Source: an uncultured beta proteobacterium | GTDB lineage: Bacteria > Pseudomonadota > Gammaproteobacteria > Burkholderiales > Rhodocyclaceae | Length of the DNA: 6,044 nt | Assembly: GCA_903953145.1 (NCBI GenBank) | Contig: CAJBIL010000274.1 | Span: 1 to 6,044, forward strand | Direction: 5' to 3' | Part shown: piece by piece, positions 1 to 5,881 of the stretch | How the letters are laid out: every line of letters starts with the position of its first letter | How positions within the stretch are numbered: position 1 is the first letter of the stretch | Position numbers and translations under genes: made by a program | The notes under the pieces: generated by a model | What the model was told of the DNA's origin: nothing | The model's input: only the letters and a program-made list of their open reading frames with translations | The model's database searches: none

Positions 1-2
1 CC

Positions 3-218
3 GAAGTTTACGCCGCCGGCGAGCAACCGATTATCGCCGCCGATGGCCGCGCACTGGCACGCGCCTTGCGGGTTGCCGGCAAGGTCGAACCGGTGTTTGT
101 TGAAGAAATAGGCGAGATGCCACAAGCGATTCTGGACGCCACCCGTGATGGCGATGTCGTCGTCACCATGGGCGCCGGCTCGATCGGTGGCGTCCCCGGC
201 AAGCTGGTGCAGGTTTGA
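3..218 (+). CDS. murC: UDP-N-acetylmuramate--L-alanine ligase, C-terminal fragment (5' end outside window)
   Basis: MurC is the cytoplasmic ATP-dependent ligase that joins L-alanine to UDP-N-acetylmuramic acid, the first step of peptide stem synthesis. Only the last 71 codons are present; the frame is open from base 3 and stops with TGA at 216-218. The fragment reads EVYAAGEQPI at its start and carries DVVVTMGAGSIG near residues 51-62, the pattern I know from the C-terminal Mur ligase domain of MurC. The other Mur ligases (MurD, MurE, MurF) end differently. The ddl start codon follows after one base, so the two genes are probably co-transcribed and translationally coupled. The active-site and ATP-binding parts lie upstream and cannot be judged. 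Identity is fairly sure from sequence plus position. Confidence 0.9.
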   Translation, partial: EVYAAGEQPIIAADGRALARALRVAGKVEPVFVEEIGEMPQAILDATRDGDVVVTMGAGSIGGVPGKLVQV

Positions 219-219
219 T

Positions 220-1125
220 ATGAATAATTTCGGAAAAGTAGCCGTCCTCTTTGGTGGCAAGTCTGCCGAGCGCGAAGTGTCGCTCAATAGTGGTTCGCGG
301 GTGTTGGCTGCGCTACAGCGTCAGGGCATCAATGCGCATGCTTTTGACCCGGCTGAACGCAAGCTGGATGAGCTGGCTGGTTTTGATCGCGCCTTCATCG
401 TATTGCACGGGCGTTACGGTGAAGACGGCACGATTCAGGGGGCGCTTGAGCTGATGGGCATCCCTTATACCGGTAGTGGCGTCATGGCTTCGGCGGTCGG
501 GATGGATAAATGGCGTACCAAGCTGCTCTGGCGCGCCGCCGGCCTGCCGATCCCGGAATACGCAATGCTTAAAGCTGACAGCGATTTTTCCGAGATCGAG
601 AAAGAACTGGGTTTGCCGCTCTTCGTCAAACCGGCCTGTGAGGGTTCGTCGATTGGCATTTCCAAAGTAAAGCACAGTGGTGAGCTGCGGTCCGCCTATG
701 CGGAAGCCGCGCAGTATGACGCGCTTGTGATTGCCGAGCGCGCCGTACTCGGCGGCGAATACACCGTCGCCATTCTCGGGGGAGAAGCGTTGCCGATTAT
801 CAAAATCGAGCCAGCGACCGAGTTTTACGACTACGAAGCGAAATATCTGCGTGACGATACCGCCTATCGCTGCCCTTGTGGCTTGAACGCTGAGCGTGAA
901 ATAGAAATTCGCCGGCAGGCTGTTGATGCCTTTCATGTACTTGGCGGCCGTGGCTGGGGGCGGGTTGACTTTCTGATGGATGAAGCCGGTGGCGTTTATT
1001 TTCTCGAAGTGAATACTTCGCCCGGCATGACCGATCACTCGCTGGTGCCAATGGCGGCGCGGGTGGCCGGTATTTCTTACGACGAACTGGTCGTGCGCGT
1101 GCTCGCACTGGCGACTCTGGGATGA
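220..1125 (+). CDS. ddl: D-alanine--D-alanine ligase
   Basis: Ddl is an ATP-grasp enzyme of the cytoplasm that makes D-Ala-D-Ala for MurF to add to the peptidoglycan precursor. The protein is 301 residues, close to the 306 of E. coli DdlB. By alignment from memory, the key residues are present: Glu17 in SAEREVSLNSG, Lys137 and Ser143 in the VKPACEGSSIG loop, Tyr209 in YEAKYL, Asp250 in GRVD, and Glu263/Asn265 in FLEVNTSPGM. The Tyr at the omega-loop position fits a D-Ala-D-Ala ligase rather than a D-Ala-D-Lac ligase. An in-frame ATG exists at 145, but it lies inside murC. The ATG at 220, one base after the murC stop and 5 bases after AGGT (211-214), gives the usual N-terminus MNNFGKVAVLFGG. 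It ends three bases before ftsQ. Which Ddl paralogue it matches cannot be said without the genome. Confidence 0.96.
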   Translation: MNNFGKVAVLFGGKSAEREVSLNSGSRVLAALQRQGINAHAFDPAERKLDELAGFDRAFIVLHGRYGEDGTIQGALELMGIPYTGSGVMASAVGMDKWRTKLLWRAAGLPIPEYAMLKADSDFSEIEKELGLPLFVKPACEGSSIGISKVKHSGELRSAYAEAAQYDALVIAERAVLGGEYTVAILGGEALPIIKIEPATEFYDYEAKYLRDDTAYRCPCGLNAEREIEIRRQAVDAFHVLGGRGWGRVDFLMDEAGGVYFLEVNTSPGMTDHSLVPMAARVAGISYDELVVRVLALATLG

Positions 1126-1128
1126 TCG

Positions 1129-1875
1129 ATGTGGCACAAACCGCAACTGATGACCGCCGTATCCGACTTGCTGCTGGCAGTAGCCGCCGCCGCGTTGCTG
1201 GTTGCTGCAACCGTGTGGTCAACGCGCTTGCCACTGTTTCCGCTACACGAAGTGGTGGTTATGCACGAATTGCAGGAGGTTCGGCGCAGCGAGGTGGAGC
1301 GTTCGCTATCGGGCTTGCTGCGCGGCAATTTTTTCAGCGTCAATCTGGAAAATTTGCGACTCTCCCTGGAAAAACTGCCGTGGGTTCGGCATGCCGAAGT
1401 GCGCCGGCGCTGGCCGGCACGCATCGAATTGCGTCTCGAGGAGCATTTGCCGGCTGCGCGTTGGGGCGACGGATCCGCGCAACTGGTGAATTCTTTTGGC
1501 GAGTTGTTCGTGGCCTCCATGTCACGCGAAATGAATTTGCCTTTACTGGCCGGCCCGGCCGGCTCCTCAGCCGAAGTGTTGCGGAACTACGAAGCATTTG
1601 CGCGGACATTGAAGCCGACCGGTCGTCGGCTGGAACAGGTTGCTTTGTCGCAACGTCTGGCCTGGTTGTTGAAGCTGGAGGATGGTATGCAGATTGAACT
1701 TGGCCGCGAACAGGCAAAAGCACCGATTGGTGTTCGCCTGCAACGTTTTGTCGAGTATTACCCGACGCTTTCGGATGCGCGTCGTGCGCGGCCGGCAGCA
1801 GTCGATATGCGTTATCCGAACGGTTTTGCACTGCGTTTCGCCGGCAGTGCGAGTCATGAAGTCAGAGGAAAATAA
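1129..1875 (+). CDS. ftsQ: Cell division protein FtsQ
   Basis: FtsQ is a bitopic inner-membrane protein that links early and late divisome proteins and binds FtsB/FtsL in the periplasm. The 248 residues show the family layout: a short cytoplasmic N-terminus (1-9), one hydrophobic membrane segment (about 10-29), a POTRA domain (about 38-106, including FPLHEVVV and a PWVRHAEVRRRWP stretch), then the FtsQ/DivIB domain ending in VDMRYPNGFAL (225-235). It is a little shorter than E. coli FtsQ (276), mainly at the two ends. The start is ATG 1129, giving MWHKPQL, a beginning typical of betaproteobacterial FtsQ. An ATG at 1122 that overlaps the ddl stop (ATGA) is in another frame. Only a weak GGGA (1119-1122) precedes the start, so translation probably depends on coupling to ddl. 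Its stop overlaps the ftsA start by one base. Confidence 0.94.
   Translation: MWHKPQLMTAVSDLLLAVAAAALLVAATVWSTRLPLFPLHEVVVMHELQEVRRSEVERSLSGLLRGNFFSVNLENLRLSLEKLPWVRHAEVRRRWPARIELRLEEHLPAARWGDGSAQLVNSFGELFVASMSREMNLPLLAGPAGSSAEVLRNYEAFARTLKPTGRRLEQVALSQRLAWLLKLEDGMQIELGREQAKAPIGVRLQRFVEYYPTLSDARRARPAAVDMRYPNGFALRFAGSASHEVRGK
1864..1869 (+). promoter_or_regulatory. Ribosome binding site of ftsA, inside the end of ftsQ
   Basis: AGAGGA lies 5 bases before the ATG at 1875. It sits within the last codons of ftsQ, whose TAA stop shares its final A with the ftsA start (TAATG). The strong match shows the start was chosen correctly and that ftsA can be translated both by re-initiation and independently. 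Confidence 0.75.
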
Positions 1876-3104
1876 TGAGCAGGGATAGCAAGGATCTGAT
1901 CGTCGGACTCGATATCGGCACGTCAAAGATTGTCGCGCTGGTTGCTGAAGTCACGCCGGAGGGGCGCCTCAACGTTATCGGCATGGGCTCGCAGGAGTCC
2001 AGGGGGCTGAAAAAAGGCGTTGTCGTCAATATCGAGGAAACCGTTGCGACCATCTCGCGGGTCTTGCAGGAGGTCGAGCTGATGGCTGACTGCAAGGTCA
2101 AGGATGTGTATACCGGCATTGCCGGTAGCCATATCAAGAGTTTTAACTCGAATGGGATGGTGGCGATCAAGGATAAGGAGGTGACGCCGATGGACGTCAC
2201 TCGCGTGATCGAAACAGCACGCGCCATGCCCATCCCCGCCGATCAGGAAATCCTGCACATTCTCACGCAGGAATTCATTATCGATGACCAGGACAGCATT
2301 CGCGAACCGATTGGCATGAGTGGTTTCCGCCTCGAAGTGAAGGTGCATATTGTGACCGGTGCTGTTTCTGCCGCACAGAACATCGTCAAATGTGTGCGCC
2401 GCTGCGGGCTTGAAGTCAATGATCTGGTGCTGCAACCATTGGCATCCTCCTATGCCGTGCTCTCCGAAGATGAGAAAGATCTCGGCATCTGCCTGATCGA
2501 CATCGGCGGCGGCACAACCGATCTCGCTGTCTGGACGCAAGGCGCAATTCGCCACACGTCGGTTATCCCGATTGCCGGCGACCAGATCACCAACGATATC
2601 GCCATGGCACTGCGCACGCCAACGCGTGAAGCCGAAGACATCAAGCGCAAATTCGGTTGTGCTCTCTCGCAACTGGCTGACCCGGAAGACGTGCTTGATG
2701 TTGCCGGTGTTGATGATCGCCCATCGCGCAAGTTGTCCCGCCGGGCACTGGCCGACGTCATTCAGCCACGTGTCGAAGAGCTGTTTGAACTGATCCAGGC
2801 TGAGTTGCGCCGTTCGGGATTCGAAGAAGTCTTGTCGTCAGGCATTGTGCTTACCGGCGGCTCGTCGGTGATGCCCGGCATGATTGAGCTTGGCGAGGAG
2901 ATTTTCCATATGCCGGTTCGTCTGGGTGTGCCGAAGTACAACGGCGCACTCGCAGATGTCGTGCAGAACCCGCGTTTTGCCACGGCTTGCGGCCTGCTGC
3001 TCGAAGCGCAGGCACAGCGCAAACGTGGCATGAAAGTACGCGAGACAAGGGATGTCAAGCAGGTGTTCGGGCGGATGAAGTCCTGGTTTGAGAAGAATTT
3101 TTGA
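1875..3104 (+). CDS. ftsA: Cell division protein FtsA
   Basis: FtsA is an actin-like ATPase that tethers FtsZ filaments to the inner face of the membrane and recruits later divisome proteins. The 409 residues hold all the hallmarks: phosphate-1 motif GLDIGTSK (11-18), the 1C subdomain specific to FtsA (roughly 85-165), phosphate-2 motif IDIGGGTTDL (208-217), adenosine motif VLTGGSS (325-331), and a C-terminal amphipathic helix VFGRMKSWFEKNF (397-409) that acts as the membrane-targeting sequence. The 1C subdomain separates it from MreB and Hsp70 proteins of the same fold. The start at 1875 has an AGAGGA ribosome site and overlaps the ftsQ stop. ftsZ follows after 55 bases. Nothing is missing and the length is normal for the family. 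Confidence 0.97.
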   Translation: MSRDSKDLIVGLDIGTSKIVALVAEVTPEGRLNVIGMGSQESRGLKKGVVVNIEETVATISRVLQEVELMADCKVKDVYTGIAGSHIKSFNSNGMVAIKDKEVTPMDVTRVIETARAMPIPADQEILHILTQEFIIDDQDSIREPIGMSGFRLEVKVHIVTGAVSAAQNIVKCVRRCGLEVNDLVLQPLASSYAVLSEDEKDLGICLIDIGGGTTDLAVWTQGAIRHTSVIPIAGDQITNDIAMALRTPTREAEDIKRKFGCALSQLADPEDVLDVAGVDDRPSRKLSRRALADVIQPRVEELFELIQAELRRSGFEEVLSSGIVLTGGSSVMPGMIELGEEIFHMPVRLGVPKYNGALADVVQNPRFATACGLLLEAQAQRKRGMKVRETRDVKQVFGRMKSWFEKNF

Positions 3105-3128
3105 TCGTTGTTTCCCCCTATTTATTTA
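3101..3128 (+). promoter_or_regulatory. Weak candidate ftsZ promoter in the ftsA-ftsZ gap
   Basis: TTGATC (3101-3106), whose first bases lie in the ftsA stop, is separated by 16 bases from TATTTA (3123-3128). The -35 matches sigma70 in four positions and the -10 in only three. The gap is strikingly T-rich (TTTATTTATTTTTA at 3121-3134) against GC-richer neighbours. In E. coli most ftsZ transcription starts inside the upstream genes, so this weak element may be incidental. Confidence 0.22.
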
Positions 3129-3146
3129 TTTTTAACAGTTTTTCGC

Positions 3147-3153
3147 AGAGGAG
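3147..3153 (+). promoter_or_regulatory. Strong ribosome binding site of ftsZ
   Basis: AGAGGAG lies 6 bases before the ATG at 3160 and 12 before a second in-frame ATG at 3166 (the protein begins MAM). The spacing favours 3160. It is the strongest Shine-Dalgarno among the complete genes here, which fits the high level of FtsZ that division needs compared with FtsQ and FtsA. Confidence 0.8.
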
Positions 3154-3159
3154 AGTGCC

Positions 3160-4350
3160 ATGGCCATGTTTGAGATTATCGACGTAGAAGACAACAGTAA
3201 TGATCTGGGGACCGTGATCAAGGTGTTCGGCGTCGGTGGCGCTGGCGGCAATGCCGTAGATCACATGATTCGCGAGGGGGTCAATGGCGTTGAATTTGTG
3301 GCCGCCAATACGGATGCACAGGCCCTGAAACGCAGTGGTGCCAGTCAAAAGCTACGGCTTGGTAAAACAGGTCGTGGTGCCGGCGCGAAGCCCGAAGTTG
3401 GTCGCGAAGCTGCGGTCGAAGAGCGTGAGCAGATCGCTGAGTCGCTCAAGGGCGCTCAGATGGTGTTCATTACTGCCGGCATGGGCGGTGGTACAGGAAC
3501 CGGTGCTGCGCCAATCGTTGCTGAAGTGGCACGCGAACTTGGCATCCTGACCGTCGCCGTAGTTACCAAGCCGTTTGGTTTTGTAGGCAAGCGCCTGAAA
3601 GTGGCTGAAGCCGGCATCGCCGAATTGCAAAAGCATGTCGATTCGTTAATCGTTATCCTGAACGACAAGTTAACGGATGTGCTTGGTGAGGACGTGTCGA
3701 TGGACGATGCCTTCAAGGCTGCAGACAACGTCTTGCGCAACGCAGTTGGTGGCATCGCCGAAATTATCAATTACCCGGGCCTGGTTAACGTCGATTTTGA
3801 AGACGTGCGCACGGTGATGAGTGAGATGGGCATGGCCATGATGGGCACCGCTAACGCCGCAGGCGTTGATCGTGCGCGGATTGCTGCCGAGCAGGCAGTT
3901 GCTTCGCCGTTGCTGGAAGGAATTAACCTTTCTGGCGCCAAGGGGGTGCTGGTGAACATTACCGCAACGCGTAGCCTGAAAATGAGGGAAGTTAACGAAG
4001 TAATGAGTACCGTTCGTGCATTCGCTGCGGAAGACGCGCATATCATTTTCGGGGCGGTTTACGACGAAAGCATGGGTGAAGAAATCCGCGTTACTGTTGT
4101 GGCAACGGGTCTCGGTCAGGCGCAGACCAAGCGTCAGCCGTTTGAGCTGATTAATACGCCGCCGATTATTGTCCAGGCCACTGGCACCGATGGTGGATTC
4201 GCCCCAAATAGTTCGGGACCCACCGATTACAGCCAATTTGATACACCGGCAGTGATTCGTAATGGGCGTAACGCAAAAGTTGAAGCGCTGGCAAATAGCG
4301 GCGTCGATCGCTACGACATCCCCGCTTTCCTGAGAAAGCAGGCAGACTGA
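3160..4350 (+). CDS. ftsZ: Cell division protein FtsZ
   Basis: FtsZ is the tubulin-like GTPase that polymerises at midcell to form the Z ring. The 396-residue protein shows a short N-terminal tail (1-18), the GTP-binding domain beginning VIKVFGVGGAGGNAV, the tubulin signature GGGTGTG (109-115), and the T7 catalytic loop NVDFEDV (210-216), where the Asp residues complete the GTPase site of the next subunit. A C-terminal core domain runs to about residue 318. A disordered linker of roughly 65 residues (about 319-384) follows, then the conserved tail YDIPAFLRKQAD (385-396) that binds FtsA, ZipA and other partners. Phrases such as DRARIAAEQAVASPLLEG and RAFAAEDAHIIFGAVYD are of betaproteobacterial type. 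The second ATG at 3166 is a possible alternative start. Intact and of normal length. Confidence 0.98.
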   Translation: MAMFEIIDVEDNSNDLGTVIKVFGVGGAGGNAVDHMIREGVNGVEFVAANTDAQALKRSGASQKLRLGKTGRGAGAKPEVGREAAVEEREQIAESLKGAQMVFITAGMGGGTGTGAAPIVAEVARELGILTVAVVTKPFGFVGKRLKVAEAGIAELQKHVDSLIVILNDKLTDVLGEDVSMDDAFKAADNVLRNAVGGIAEIINYPGLVNVDFEDVRTVMSEMGMAMMGTANAAGVDRARIAAEQAVASPLLEGINLSGAKGVLVNITATRSLKMREVNEVMSTVRAFAAEDAHIIFGAVYDESMGEEIRVTVVATGLGQAQTKRQPFELINTPPIIVQATGTDGGFAPNSSGPTDYSQFDTPAVIRNGRNAKVEALANSGVDRYDIPAFLRKQAD

Positions 4351-4368
4351 TCTCTTAACAGAGAACTG

Positions 4369-4391
4369 CGCCTGCTGCTAGGAAACAGGCG
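4369..4391 (+). other. Small hairpin after ftsZ, not a clear terminator
   Basis: CGCCTG (4369-4374) pairs perfectly with CAGGCG (4386-4391) around an 11-base loop, 18 bases past the ftsZ stop. No T-run follows, so it does not qualify as a Rho-independent terminator. A 5-bp hairpin TCTCT/AGAGA (4351-4364) directly precedes it. The pair could protect the ftsZ mRNA 3' end or slow polymerase, but this is inference from shape only. Confidence 0.3.
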
Positions 4392-4409
4392 GATTGCATG
4401 TGGTACGCC

Positions 4410-4425
4410 CTGCGCATTGGTGCAG
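4410..4425 (+). other. Tetraloop hairpin overlapping the lpxC promoter region
   Basis: CTGCGC (4410-4415) pairs with GTGCAG (4420-4425), with one G-T pair, around the loop ATTG. It covers the weak -35 element proposed for lpxC. It could be a read-through RNA structure or an imperfect inverted repeat bound by a regulator. It is short enough to occur by chance. Confidence 0.2.
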
Positions 4426-4444
4426 TGGCGTCCTGTGCTACAAT
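4417..4444 (+). promoter_or_regulatory. Candidate lpxC promoter with extended -10
   Basis: TGCTACAAT (4436-4444) is an extended -10 (TG, one base, TACAAT; five of six bases match TATAAT). A weak -35, TTGGTG (4417-4422), lies 16 bases before TACAAT; extended -10 promoters tolerate weak -35s. Transcription would begin near 4451, giving a leader of about 22 bases. E. coli lpxC (envA) also has its own promoter downstream of ftsZ, which agrees. The site is read by eye and untested. Confidence 0.5.
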
Positions 4445-4472
4445 TGGTTAATTATTCATTTTTTTCAAGCAC

Positions 4473-5414
4473 ATGCTTAAGCAACGAACTCTCAAATCGC
4501 TGATTCGCGCCTCTGGTGTCGGCTTGCATTCAGGTGCCAAGGTCACCATGGTGTTGCGCCCCGCAGCACCGAATACCGGCATCGTTTTTCGGCGGATTGA
4601 TCTTGATCCGGTCGTTGATCTGCCGGCTTCGGCGCTGATGGTTGGTGATACCCGGATGTGTTCCTGCCTTGAGTGTGATGGTCCGCAAGGTAAAGTCCGC
4701 GTAGGCACCATCGAGCATTTGATGTCCGCCTTTGCCGGACTGGGGATCGACAACGCTTTCGTTGATCTTGATGCAGCTGAAGTGCCGATTCTCGATGGCT
4801 CAGCTTCCCCTTTTGTCTTTCTGATTCAGTCAGCCGGTATTGAAGCACAGCCTGTTGCCAAAAAATTCATCCGCGTTAAACGCCGGCTAGAGGTGCGAGA
4901 GAGCGACAAAGCTGGTGACAAATGGGCGCGCTTTGAGCCATACGATGGTTTTCGTTTGTCGTTCTCAATTGCTTTCAATCACCCGGCGATTAACCGCAGC
5001 GGTCAGGAAGTCACCATCGATTTTGCTGAACACTCCTACGTACGTGAAGTGGCGCGCGCCCGTACCTTTGGTTTTATGCAGGAAGTCGAATGGCTGCGTG
5101 AAAATGGCTTGGCTCAAGGCGGTGGTCTCGATAACGCCGTTGTGCTCGACGAGTACCGTGTGCTGAACACTGATGGCCTTCGTTACAGCGACGAGTTTGT
5201 CAAACACAAGGTACTTGATGCGATCGGCGATCTCTATCTGCTCGGTCACCCTTTGCTGGCCTCATTCACAGCACACAAATCCGGCCATGCGCTGAACAAT
5301 GCACTCGCGCGTGAGTTGCTGGCCAATCCGGATGCCTGGGAATATGTCAGCTTCGAAGATGAGGCGCTGGCGCCCGAGGCGGTGTCGCGTTGGCTGGCGC
5401 TGCCGGCTTTCTAG
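4473..5414 (+). CDS. lpxC: UDP-3-O-acyl-N-acetylglucosamine deacetylase
   Basis: LpxC is the cytosolic zinc enzyme that removes the N-acetyl group from UDP-3-O-acyl-GlcNAc, the committed step of lipid A synthesis. The 313-residue protein starts MLKQRTLKS like its relatives. By alignment to E. coli LpxC, the zinc ligands are His82 (in GTIEHLMSAFAGLGIDN), His245 and Asp249 (in VKHKVLDAIGDL); Glu81 is the catalytic base and His272 (in KSGHALNN) the second catalytic residue. Two small insertions relative to E. coli (305 residues) lie near 69-74 and 144-148, both where surface loops are expected. A CxCxxC cluster (Cys63, 65, 68) sits just before the first. The start codon has no Shine-Dalgarno: the leader is T-rich with seven T at 4459-4465. 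The end, LALPAF, is nonpolar. Its stop lies 10 bases from that of the convergent DUF721 gene. Confidence 0.97.
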   Translation: MLKQRTLKSLIRASGVGLHSGAKVTMVLRPAAPNTGIVFRRIDLDPVVDLPASALMVGDTRMCSCLECDGPQGKVRVGTIEHLMSAFAGLGIDNAFVDLDAAEVPILDGSASPFVFLIQSAGIEAQPVAKKFIRVKRRLEVRESDKAGDKWARFEPYDGFRLSFSIAFNHPAINRSGQEVTIDFAEHSYVREVARARTFGFMQEVEWLRENGLAQGGGLDNAVVLDEYRVLNTDGLRYSDEFVKHKVLDAIGDLYLLGHPLLASFTAHKSGHALNNALARELLANPDAWEYVSFEDEALAPEAVSRWLALPAF

Positions 5415-5424
5415 CTCAGCGTAG

Positions 5425-5859
5425 TTATTGCCTGATCAGGGCACGGGCCAGAAGCGTCTCAAGCGCTGAGCGTAATGATGAGTTCGGTAGTGAGTTCGCA
5501 AGTCCTGAGAGTTCATGCGAAGTCTGTGGGCTCAACGGTTTTTGTGTGGAAGTCCTTGATTGGCTTTTGATTTCAGGGGCTTGAACTTTCACTTGAACCT
5601 CGTTACACTCAATTCCCCGTTTCATGAATTCGTTAGCCAAGCTCGGTGCTTGCTGGCGTAATTTGGCAGCAACCGCGCCGTTGGCGGCGTGAATAATAAT
5701 AATCCCCGCTTTGAAATTGGCCACGCAACTTGCCTGGCCCAGATGCGCCGGCGCAATTCCTGAATAGAGATTCGCCAGCTTCATGAGCAGCCTTGCGTGA
5801 GCCAGCACCTTGCCGGCACCTTCGGCTGCTTCGAGATAGTTTTCGATGGGGTTTTGCAT
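5425..5859 (-). CDS. dciA: DUF721 (DciA-like) protein, probable replicative helicase loading factor
   Basis: The 144-residue protein matches the betaproteobacterial DUF721 family: an N-terminal helix-rich part (LAHARLLMKLANLYS, about 19-33), then ASCVANFKAGIIIIHAANGAVAAKLRQQAP (43-72) and RGIECNEVQVKV (81-92), which form the KH-like core. DciA proteins help load DnaB helicase in bacteria lacking DnaC; that role is known for relatives and inferred here. Residues about 95-126 are rich in Ser, Thr, Pro and Gln and look disordered, followed by a short helix LRSALETLLARALIRQ. The frame stays open upstream to an ATG at 5991, but residues before MQNPIENYL look like chance antisense of the next gene, and family members usually begin here. 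The ATG at 5859 has no good Shine-Dalgarno. In betaproteobacteria this gene is often found between lpxC and a peptidase gene near secA. Confidence 0.85.
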   Translation of the reverse strand: MQNPIENYLEAAEGAGKVLAHARLLMKLANLYSGIAPAHLGQASCVANFKAGIIIIHAANGAVAAKLRQQAPSLANEFMKRGIECNEVQVKVQAPEIKSQSRTSTQKPLSPQTSHELSGLANSLPNSSLRSALETLLARALIRQ

Positions 5860-5869
5860 CGGGAGCTTC

Positions 5870-5877
5870 GAGGAGGT
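5870..5877 (+). promoter_or_regulatory. Near-consensus ribosome binding site setting a TTG start
   Basis: GAGGAGGT, with the GGAGG core at 5872-5876, lies 5 bases before TTG at 5882. This is the best Shine-Dalgarno match in the window, and it fixes the start of the plus-strand gene at a non-ATG codon. Its complement gives CCTCC on the minus strand, so it cannot serve the divergent gene. Confidence 0.8.
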
Positions 5878-5881
5878 CAAC

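Noticed and set aside
145..219. Upstream ATG start for ddl
   Set aside because: It would overlap the murC C-terminus and add 25 residues not seen in Ddl proteins; ATG 220 gives the family N-terminus.
313..1146. 277-codon minus-strand frame opposite ddl
   Set aside because: It has no recognisable domain and an unlikely composition, and is fully antisense to a well supported ddl; high GC content makes long antisense frames common.
1548..1563. GC-rich inverted repeat GCCGGCC-C-GGCCGGC within ftsQ
   Set aside because: The arms meet around one base and cannot form a normal hairpin loop; the repeat encodes Ala-Gly-Pro-Ala-Gly with common codons, so codon use explains it.
1122..1697. 191-codon plus-strand frame starting at ATGA over the ddl stop
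   Set aside because: It is a shadow of ftsQ in another frame, with no family features; ftsQ at 1129 has a clear membrane segment and POTRA domain.
3397..3405. Possible unusual FtsZ residue: Lys in GAGAKPEVG where E. coli has Asn
   Set aside because: Lys at this place is, as far as I recall, common in betaproteobacterial FtsZ, so it is a lineage trait rather than a defect.
5431..5440. Perfect 10-base palindrome CCTGATCAGG near the lpxC/dciA junction
   Set aside because: It lies in the dciA coding end, is a single short copy, has no loop or T-run, and is expected by chance at this length.
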